The notes beneath the pieces were generated by a model, which was not told where the DNA came from, did not search any database, and saw nothing but the letters and a program-made list of their open reading frames with translations. From NCBI GenBank assembly GCA_002499525.1, contig DAMC01000017.1, positions 1 to 17,815 of the forward strand: a stretch of 17,815 nucleotides of DNA. The letters run 5' to 3'. The DNA is from Nitrosopumilales archaeon UBA218 (lineage in GTDB: Archaea; Thermoproteota; Nitrososphaeria; Nitrososphaerales; Nitrosopumilaceae). Position numbers and translations under genes: made by a program. Below are positions 6,540-12,400 of this stretch, in pieces. Each line of letters begins with the position of its first letter. Position 1 is the first letter of the stretch.

Positions 6540-7742
6540 ATGCAACAACCATTCATAGAATTATCTAATGCTATTCCTACTTTCAAAAAACGATTTGAGA
6601 TAGTAGAACGCAAAGGAATTGGTCATCCTGACACAATTTGTGATCTTGTAATGAATAAAGTGTCGATTGAATTATCAAAGTTATATCTCAAGGAAACCGG
6701 AGCCATTCAGCACCATAACATGGATAAAACTATGCTAGTTGCCGGTAAAACTGAAAACAACTTTGGTGGAGGCAAGGTTCTCAAACCTATGAAGTTAATT
6801 CTAGGTGATAGAGCAACATTTGATGTAAACGGAAGAACGTTACCAATTGGTGAGTTTGTTAAAGAGACTGCAAAATACTGGTTTGAAAAAAACCTCAGAC
6901 ACGTCCAAAAAGAAAACATAGAATTTCAATTGGAGATAGGATCAACATCCAAAGAACTACAATCAATTTTCAAAACTCCGAAAAAAATTACTGCAAATGA
7001 CACGTCTGCACTTGTTGGATATGCACCATTTACACGAACAGAATCATTGGTATTACTTACAGAAAAATACATCAATTCTGAACCGTTCAAGTCAGAATTC
7101 AGAGCAGCTGGAGAAGATGTTAAAGTCATGGCATTCAGAAATGGCAATCAAATTGATCTTACTATAGCGATTGCTTTTGTAGATAGATACATCGACTCAG
7201 AAAAGGATTATTTTGTAAAAAAGCAGGAAATGACACAAGCGATAACTGAGTTTGCTAATCAAAAAAGTGAATTCAATGTTAATGCTTCAATAAATTGCCT
7301 TGATTCCAAAGGAAAGGGTTTGGATGGTATCTATTTGACTGTCCTTGGAACCTCTGCAGATAACGCAGATTCAGGAGAAGTTGGACGCGGAAATAAGGCT
7401 AACCAAGTAATTTCTCCTAGTAGGCCAGCAGGCGCAGAAGCAATTGCAGGAAAAAATCCAATATCACACATTGGTAAAATCTACAATGCGTTATCATTTA
7501 GACTAGCCGACCAAATTCATAATGATATTTCATCAATTGATGAAGTTGTAGTTTGGATGTACAACGTAATTGGTATGCCTGTAAATGAGCCAAAGGCAAT
7601 TGTAGTTGAACCTATCATCAAACCAAACAAGATATTTTCAGATTCTGACAAAAAACATATTCAGAAAATAATTTCTGAAAACTTGTCAAATATTGACCAG
7701 TTTTGTATGGATCTACTTTCAGAAAAAATTCCTATTGCCTAG
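6540..7742 (+). CDS. mat: S-adenosylmethionine synthetase, archaeal type (MAT)
   Basis: The 400-residue protein has the archaeal AdoMet synthetase layout: ERKGIGHPDTICD (23-35), HHNMDKTMLVAGKTENNFGGG (the ATP/metal segment near residue 58), and the long conserved stretch VGRGNKANQVISPSRPAG followed by GKNPISHIGKIYN (about 281-316). It is full length for the family. It makes AdoMet from ATP and methionine, releasing PPi and Pi. Substrate-binding Asp, Lys and Arg positions appear retained. The ATG at 6540 is where the family starts. A TATTTTTG box at 6501-6508 would place the TSS about 10 nt upstream, so a short leader is likely. Its stop codon shares the CTAG at 7739-7742 with the stop of rtcB. 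Confidence 0.93.
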   Translation: MQQPFIELSNAIPTFKKRFEIVERKGIGHPDTICDLVMNKVSIELSKLYLKETGAIQHHNMDKTMLVAGKTENNFGGGKVLKPMKLILGDRATFDVNGRTLPIGEFVKETAKYWFEKNLRHVQKENIEFQLEIGSTSKELQSIFKTPKKITANDTSALVGYAPFTRTESLVLLTEKYINSEPFKSEFRAAGEDVKVMAFRNGNQIDLTIAIAFVDRYIDSEKDYFVKKQEMTQAITEFANQKSEFNVNASINCLDSKGKGLDGIYLTVLGTSADNADSGEVGRGNKANQVISPSRPAGAEAIAGKNPISHIGKIYNALSFRLADQIHNDISSIDEVVVWMYNVIGMPVNEPKAIVVEPIIKPNKIFSDSDKKHIQKIISENLSNIDQFCMDLLSEKIPIA

Positions 7743-9193
7743 CCTTTCATTACCCCAATCGGAATCAATCTCGCAACCTTTGTTGCTAAGCCAAGAGAAT
7801 CTGAAATGTGTGCAATAGTATCAACATTCTTGTATACTTGAGGAGCTTCCTCTACAACATCGTATCTAGTCTGAGATTTCAGTACGATGTTCTGTGCTTC
7901 AAGCTGTTCTACAACCTGTTTGTAGTTATAGTTCCTGTGGGCAGCGGTCCTTGACATTAGTCTGCCTGCCCCATGTACGGTGGAGCCAAATGTAAGCTCC
8001 ATGGAATTTGGTTTTCCTAAAAGAATCCAACTTGCAGAACCCATTGAACCTGGAATGAATGTTGGTTGGCCTATTGCTCGATATTTGGATGGTATGGCTA
8101 AACTTCCTGCAGGAAATGCACGAGTTGCACCCTTTCTATGAACTACTACTTGCTTAATTGCATCATCTATTTTGTGCTCTTCTGTTTTTGCTGAGTTATG
8201 AGCTATGTCATAGACTAGTCTTATCTCCAAATCTTTTTCGGATTGCCCAAAAATGTTTCTAAATGATTCCCGAACCCAGTTTGTAATTGCCTGTCTATTA
8301 CACCAAGCATAATTCATTGCGCATGACATGGCCTTTTTGTATGAAATTCCTTCCTCCGAATTGTTAGGAACGCAGGCTAACTGCCTATCTGGAATATCTA
8401 TTTTGTATTTATGATGTGAATTTTCACAAACCGTGAGATAGTCCTTGCATATTTGGTGTCCTAGACCACGTGAACCACAATGAATCAATACTGTCACATC
8501 TCCCTGTTTTATGCCCATAATCTTAGCAGCGAATTCGTCGAAAATTTTGTCGACCTTTTGTATCTCCAAAAAATGATTCCCAGATCCAATACTGCCTAAT
8601 TGCGGCGAGCCTCTTTTGTGAGCCAAATCTGAAATTGCGTTTGGATCAGCGCCGTCAACATGGCCATTTTCTTCACATAATTCCATATCCTCCTTAGTCG
8701 CGTATCCCTTTTCTTCAAGCCATTTTACTCCCCTTACCAAGACTTCGTCAAGTTCAGACCGACTAAGTGAGATGCATCCTTCCCTTTTGCTCATTCCAGC
8801 AGGAATTGTAGCAAAAAGTTCTGCAACAAGATTTTTCAGTTTTGGTCTGACTTGATCCTCTCTAAGATTTGTTGTAAGAAGTCTAACACCACAATTGATG
8901 TCATAACCAACACTTCCAGGACTGATGATCCCTTCTTTTGCATCCATGACTGCAACACCTCCAACTGGAAATCCGTAGCCTTGATGTCCGTCTGGCAACA
9001 CAATTACATTTTTTTGCACTCCTCTTAATTTAGCAACATTGATTGCCTGATAGATGGTCTTGTCCAAAAACATTTTTGATAATAAATCCTCATTTGCAAA
9101 AATTCTCACCGGAACTTTCATTCCAGAAAACCGGTCTGACTTTATGTGATACTCAAAATCCCTGATCTTTTCAGCTGTACTGCTCACAGACAA
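7739..9193 (-). CDS. rtcB: RNA-splicing ligase RtcB
   Basis: This 484-residue RtcB is full length and without an intein. Metal ligands expected from the family are present: D98 and C101 (YDINCGVR), H207 (GNHFLE), H238 (HCGSRG) and H332 (DIAHNS). H407 in STVHGAGR is the guanylylated histidine. LPDGHQGYGFPVGG (66-79) is the N-terminal signature. RtcB joins 2',3'-cyclic-phosphate (or 3'-phosphate) and 5'-OH RNA ends using GTP and Mn2+; in archaea it joins tRNA exons after splicing endonuclease cleavage. Its activator Archease is not in the window. The start is TTG at 9193 or GTG at 9187; an in-frame stop lies directly upstream and no ATG occurs before residue 25. It overlaps the mat gene tail to tail by 4 bp. 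Confidence 0.95.
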   Translation of the reverse strand: MSVSSTAEKIRDFEYHIKSDRFSGMKVPVRIFANEDLLSKMFLDKTIYQAINVAKLRGVQKNVIVLPDGHQGYGFPVGGVAVMDAKEGIISPGSVGYDINCGVRLLTTNLREDQVRPKLKNLVAELFATIPAGMSKREGCISLSRSELDEVLVRGVKWLEEKGYATKEDMELCEENGHVDGADPNAISDLAHKRGSPQLGSIGSGNHFLEIQKVDKIFDEFAAKIMGIKQGDVTVLIHCGSRGLGHQICKDYLTVCENSHHKYKIDIPDRQLACVPNNSEEGISYKKAMSCAMNYAWCNRQAITNWVRESFRNIFGQSEKDLEIRLVYDIAHNSAKTEEHKIDDAIKQVVVHRKGATRAFPAGSLAIPSKYRAIGQPTFIPGSMGSASWILLGKPNSMELTFGSTVHGAGRLMSRTAAHRNYNYKQVVEQLEAQNIVLKSQTRYDVVEEAPQVYKNVDTIAHISDSLGLATKVARLIPIGVMKG

Positions 9194-9293
9194 TCACACT
9201 AAATGTCTGGAAGATATTGAATCAAAAAACGACATCAATACATATCATTCTAAAAGTAATTTAACCAAAATCATGATTATCAGATTTGATTTT

Positions 9294-9767
9294 TTATTCC
9301 AGTATCAGAACTGGTTTATCTGAGATCTCCAAGATTTTCCTTGAAACGCTACCTAGTTTTAACATCCCGCGTATTCCTGGAATCTTGCGTCGCTTTGCCA
9401 TAATTATCATATCTACGTGATGTTTTTTAGAAAATTTCATGATTTCATCTTCAGGCCTGCCTCTAACTACGATGCTATTGATGTTAATGCTTTTTTGTCT
9501 ACAATGATCCACACGCTCTTGTAGCTCGCCTTTGATATCTTTGACTAACATGTTTTCTTCATGGGTAATTTCCTGTTGTATCTTGTCGTATTCTTTTCTT
9601 GGAAATGTCATAGGGGGGCTGGGCAATGGTTCTACTGCATGTAAAATGTTGATTGTTGCACCACTAACTTTGGCGATCTCCATGGCATAGCTTAATGCTT
9701 TATCTCCCAGAACTCCTCCAGCATGAGGAACAAGAATGTTCTTGATGTGGACTGGAAAATATTTCAA
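9294..9767 (-). CDS. Universal stress protein (UspA) family, divergent ATP site
   Basis: The 157-residue Usp fold protein begins KNILVPHAGGVLGDKALSYAMEIA and ends KILEISDKPVLILE, both clear for the family. It differs from the other two Usps here. The opening VPLDGS is VPHAGG, and the G-2x-G-9x-G-S ATP motif is broken: after MIIMA comes KRRKIPGIRG before KLGSVS, so the first two glycines are not in register. It may not bind ATP, or may bind it differently. The helix at residues 63-88 is acidic and charged. The start is TTG at 9765-9767; an in-frame stop lies just upstream and a TATATTA-like box (9790-9797) is centred 26 bp away, fitting a leaderless transcript. Confidence 0.85.
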   Translation of the reverse strand: MKYFPVHIKNILVPHAGGVLGDKALSYAMEIAKVSGATINILHAVEPLPSPPMTFPRKEYDKIQQEITHEENMLVKDIKGELQERVDHCRQKSININSIVVRGRPEDEIMKFSKKHHVDMIIMAKRRKIPGIRGMLKLGSVSRKILEISDKPVLILE

Positions 9768-9789
9768 ACCAATCTTATCTTATCTATTT

Positions 9790-9797
9790 GATATATT
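9790..9797 (-). promoter_or_regulatory. TATA-like box of the divergent UspA gene
   Basis: The plus strand reads GATATATT, so the minus strand reads AATATATC. It is centred 26 bp upstream of the TTG at 9767. Together with the in-frame stop upstream it supports the unusual TTG start. Confidence 0.45.
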
Positions 9798-9869
9798 AGA
9801 AGATGAGTCGATTATCTGATCTGAAAATTTGATTGCAAATTCTATAGGATTTGAATAGAATCAAATTCG

Positions 9870-10850
9870 ATGCAAATACTGGATGTAATTGACAAATCCA
9901 GATTGGACAGAATCCCTGATAAATCAGTGCGATTACTCTCCTCGGCAAATTATCATGAATTAGGATATACGGTATTTCATGTAGAACTCCGACTTTATTA
10001 TAAAAGAACACAGAATGAACCATACTCGATCATCACGATATTTGTTGAAACTAATCATGGAACTATTGAGCAGATTCTTAACGAAGGTTATCTTGGATTA
10101 CATGCATTAGAAGAAGAGGCTGCATACATTACCTCACACCTAGTTATTTCAGAACTCATAATGAATTCAATCAAAAGATTGGATGATGAGAGAAGAACTC
10201 CAATGTTGAATGTAATTGAACTCAAACAACAAAATCTAATCAATATCATGAAAGCAAAAGGATTCCTAAAAGAATGGAAAGTTGAACGAGCGATAAGAAT
10301 TACACCAAGACACATTTTTGTCCCTACGGAATACATTGAACACGCCTATGAGGACAGGCCCCTTCCAACAAAATCATTGCAAACAATATCTCAGCCTTCC
10401 GTGGTTGCAAAAATGACACAACTATTGGATGTTCAAGAAAATAACAAAATTTTGGAAATTGGATGTGGATCTGGATGGCAATCTGCCATACTGAGTAAAC
10501 TTACCACTGGTAAGGTCTTTTCTATTGAGAGAATTCCAGAAATTGTTGAATTTGCGAAAAAAAATCATAGAACTGCTTACATTCAAAATGTTGAGATATT
10601 ACAAGGAGATGGAACTTTAGGCCTACCAGTTAGTGCACCATTTGATAGAATTATTGTAACTGCAGCATGTAAAACTGTGCCAGAACCCTTGTTAGCACAG
10701 CTAAATGATGGCGGAATTCTGGTAGCACCAGTAGGAGAAATTTTTAGTCAAGATATGGTCGTGATTCAAAAACTTGGTGGTAAATTCAAAGAAATCAAAC
10801 GCGAATCAGGATTTATCTTTGCACCGCTAATAGGAAAATTTGGATTTTAA
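9870..10850 (+). CDS. pcm: Protein-L-isoaspartate O-methyltransferase with N-terminal extension
   Basis: Residues about 118-326 form a PCMT: TISQPSVVAKMTQLL (172-186), AdoMet motif I ILEIGCGSGWQSA (194-206), acidic FSIERIPEI (217-225), GDGTLGLP (246-253), APFDRIIVTAAC and GGILVAPVG. The enzyme methylates L-isoaspartyl residues with AdoMet to start repair of damaged proteins. Typical PCMTs are about 210-220 residues; this one carries about 115 extra N-terminal residues with alternating strands (YTVFHVELRLYY, YSIITIFVET) and a helix (EEEAAYITSHLVISELIM). I do not recognise that domain. The ATG at 9870 starts the long form, and a weak TATA-like element lies about 26 bp upstream (9840-9848). No in-frame break separates the two parts, so this is a true fusion. 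Confidence 0.9.
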   Translation: MQILDVIDKSRLDRIPDKSVRLLSSANYHELGYTVFHVELRLYYKRTQNEPYSIITIFVETNHGTIEQILNEGYLGLHALEEEAAYITSHLVISELIMNSIKRLDDERRTPMLNVIELKQQNLINIMKAKGFLKEWKVERAIRITPRHIFVPTEYIEHAYEDRPLPTKSLQTISQPSVVAKMTQLLDVQENNKILEIGCGSGWQSAILSKLTTGKVFSIERIPEIVEFAKKNHRTAYIQNVEILQGDGTLGLPVSAPFDRIIVTAACKTVPEPLLAQLNDGGILVAPVGEIFSQDMVVIQKLGGKFKEIKRESGFIFAPLIGKFGF

Positions 10851-10862
10851 AAAAATAAAAAA
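10851..10862 (-). terminator. T-tract terminator of the small ferritin-like gene
   Basis: The plus strand is A-rich here (AAAAATAAAAAA), giving a T-rich run on the minus strand directly after the stop of the 10870-11079 gene. Archaeal termination commonly uses such U-runs without a hairpin. Confidence 0.35.
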
Positions 10863-10869
10863 TGAGATA

Positions 10870-11079
10870 TTATTTCATCTCAGTTGAAAGCTGTTTTCTT
10901 AGCAGTTCGGCGTGTTTCTCCTCATCCGCTATTATTGTTTTCCAGATTCGTTCAGAACCCTCGCTATCGCATTTTGTAGCGTCATCGAGATATCCTTTCG
11001 CATGAGACAAAAATTCTAGTTTTTTTGTTAATTGCTTTGATAGATTGTAGCAATTATCATCTAGACAGAGTTTTGTCAT
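10870..11079 (-). CDS. Small ferritin-like/rubrerythrin-like protein (putative)
   Basis: The protein has 69 residues and two predicted helices. The second holds ADEEKHAELLRKQL, the E-x-x-H context of a ferritin-like di-iron helix. The first (KKLEFLSHAKGYLDDA) supplies a His and acidic residues that could complete half a metal site. It is far shorter than a four-helix ferritin, so it would need to dimerise to build a bundle (inference). Three cysteines (C5, C10, C37) are present; LCLDDNC could bind metal or form a disulfide. The ATG at 11077-11079 has a TTAAAAT box (about 11103-11109) 26 bp upstream. It follows the 88-residue gene on the same strand after 62 bp. The real-gene call is good; the function call is tentative. 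Confidence 0.6.
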   Translation of the reverse strand: MTKLCLDDNCYNLSKQLTKKLEFLSHAKGYLDDATKCDSEGSERIWKTIIADEEKHAELLRKQLSTEMK

Positions 11080-11141
11080 GTTGTGACATTATTTACGAGT
11101 GATTTTAATCGGAAACTAGATTCTCAAAAATGATAATAAGT

Positions 11142-11408
11142 TTACTTTGGAAAAATTTCATTTATTTTATTTACGTACTGAGCTATCAATGTTCCAAATT
11201 CCATGTAATCTGATTCGGTTGGCGAGAGCATTCTCATTGCATACTGACTCAAAAATACTGAAAATGCATTAGCGGCAATGAGATTCATACAGGCATCAGC
11301 CATGTTCATTGCAGGAAAAGCGGTTTTGATAAAAGGCTGATAAGCCTTGGTCTGACTCACCAACATCTCGATATGATTTTTAATAAAATCTGAAATCTCT
11401 TTATTCAT
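11142..11408 (-). CDS. Small helical hypothetical protein
   Basis: I do not recognise this 88-residue protein. It looks wholly helical: an amphipathic start (NKEISDFIKNHIEMLVSQ), a middle rich in Met, Ala and Phe (FPAMNMADACMNLIAANAFSVFLSQYAMRM), and a polar end. The middle could be a buried helix pair or a weak membrane segment, but polar residues break it. I chose the ATG at 11406-11408 over the TTG at 11429, because a TTATAAAA-type box at 11431-11438 is centred 26 bp from the ATG. It lies upstream of the ferritin-like gene on the same strand and faces away from the PRPP-synthetase-like gene. Confidence 0.6.
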   Translation of the reverse strand: MNKEISDFIKNHIEMLVSQTKAYQPFIKTAFPAMNMADACMNLIAANAFSVFLSQYAMRMLSPTESDYMEFGTLIAQYVNKINEIFPK

Positions 11409-11430
11409 AAGGATATAATGAAAATCCAAA

Positions 11431-11438
11431 TTATAAAA
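11431..11438 (-). promoter_or_regulatory. TATA box of the 88-residue protein gene
   Basis: The minus strand reads TTTTATAA, centred about 26 bp upstream of the ATG at 11408. This fits a leaderless mRNA. It sits 16 bp from the long inverted repeat at 11454-11486. Confidence 0.5.
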
Positions 11439-11453
11439 TCATAAAGCAAATTA

Positions 11454-11486
11454 TCAAAACTGATATTTTCTGAATATCAGTTTTGA
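11454..11486. repeat. Perfect 14-bp inverted repeat with 5-nt loop
   Basis: The arms are TCAAAACTGATATT (11454-11467) and AATATCAGTTTTGA (11473-11486), separated by TTCTG. The pairing is exact over 14 bp. It lies in the divergent region between the minus-strand 88-residue gene and the plus-strand PRPP-synthetase-like gene. No plus-strand gene ends nearby, so it is not an ordinary terminator. It could be an operator for a dimeric regulator or a hairpin in the leader of the downstream mRNA. Confidence 0.8.
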
Positions 11487-11530
11487 ATTACGTCAAGGAC
11501 TTTTTGAACAAACCATTTGCTAAATTGTTA

Positions 11531-12400
11531 ATGTATACTGTGATTGGTGGTCCCTCAAGCCAAAATTTGGCCAAAAAATTAGCAAAAAGACTAGATTCAA
11601 ACTACGTTCCTGCTAACATTCAAGTTTTTCCCGATGGTGAATCAAAAATCACTATTCCCAAAATCAAAGGTAAAATAATCATAGTAAATTCCACATTTCC
11701 TCCTGTTGATTCCAATCTAATTCAGACATTTTGTCTAATATCACAAGCAAAAAAGTATGCAAGTGAAGTTATTGTAATTGTACCTTATCTGGGATATCTA
11801 CGTCAAGATGTGGAATTTTTGCCAGGAGAAATCGTTACTAGTGCAGTTATTGCCAAATCAATTGCAGCTTGCGGAGCCACAAGGGTTATCACAGTTGACG
11901 CACACAGCGAAATCGCTCTAGGCTATTTTGATATACCAGTAATCAATGCATCCGCGATTACTAAACTTGCATTATACTTTAAAAGATTCAATCTGAATGA
12001 TCCGCTCATTGTGGCTGTAGATTTTTTTTGGTCTGCGAATGCAAAAAAATTTGCAGATGTATTGTCGACTGATTCAATCGCACTTAACAAACAACGGGAC
12101 AAAAAGACTGGTCACTTGAAAATAATTCCATCAATGAGTAAGAACCTAAAAGGACGTGATATCATACTCGTTGATGACATGATAAGTACTGGCAATAGTA
12201 TTATTTTAGCAACAAAATATCTGAAAAAACAAAACTGTGGTAATATCTATGCCTGTTGTACACATGGTTTGTTGGTAAAAGACTCAGATAAAAGAATCCA
12301 CCAGGAAGGAATCAAAGATATTATCTGTACAAATACTATTCCAAACAAAAATTCTGTTGTTGATGTCTCTGATGTTTTGTTTTCAGCATTATCTCTCTAA
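11531..12400 (+). CDS. prs: Ribose-phosphate pyrophosphokinase-like protein (PRPP synthetase family)
   Basis: The 289-residue protein has the PRPP synthetase order of motifs: YTVIGGPSSQNLAKKLA at the start, FPDGES (33-38), YLGYLRQDVEF (86-96), VDAHS (122-126) with GYFDIPV, K187-Q-R189 of the catalytic flexible loop, and the PRPP loop VDDMISTGNS (214-223). PRPP synthetase makes PRPP and AMP from ribose-5-phosphate and ATP. The pyrophosphate loop, normally PDxGG or PDxGA, reads VDFFWSAN here (163-170): Asp is kept but the Gly is lost. Activity is therefore uncertain and it may be a second, specialised paralogue. I chose the ATG at 11531, where the family begins. A TTG at 11483 would add 16 residues and overlap the inverted repeat. 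The 3' end overlaps the AMP phosphorylase gene by 12 bp. Confidence 0.8.
   Translation: MYTVIGGPSSQNLAKKLAKRLDSNYVPANIQVFPDGESKITIPKIKGKIIIVNSTFPPVDSNLIQTFCLISQAKKYASEVIVIVPYLGYLRQDVEFLPGEIVTSAVIAKSIAACGATRVITVDAHSEIALGYFDIPVINASAITKLALYFKRFNLNDPLIVAVDFFWSANAKKFADVLSTDSIALNKQRDKKTGHLKIIPSMSKNLKGRDIILVDDMISTGNSIILATKYLKKQNCGNIYACCTHGLLVKDSDKRIHQEGIKDIICTNTIPNKNSVVDVSDVLFSALSL

Noticed and set aside
7739..9193. Intein in RtcB
   Set aside because: The gene is a continuous 484-codon RtcB with normal spacing between metal-ligand motifs; no insertion is present.
9277..9294. 18-mer TTATCAGATTTGATTTTT nearly repeated at 13969-13986 (one mismatch), both near Usp genes
   Set aside because: In AT-rich DNA of this length a few 17/18 matches are expected by chance, and the two copies sit in different contexts (3' end versus promoter).
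9840..9870. Hairpin ATTTGA...TCAAAT just before the PCMT start
   Set aside because: It has only 6-bp arms in AT-rich DNA and overlaps the expected TATA area; not above chance.
12020..12031. T8 run in the PRPP-synthetase-like gene as a frameshift or sequencing error explaining the odd FFW residues
   Set aside because: The frame is intact and family-like on both sides of the run; a single-base indel would break the downstream motifs KQR and VDDMISTG.
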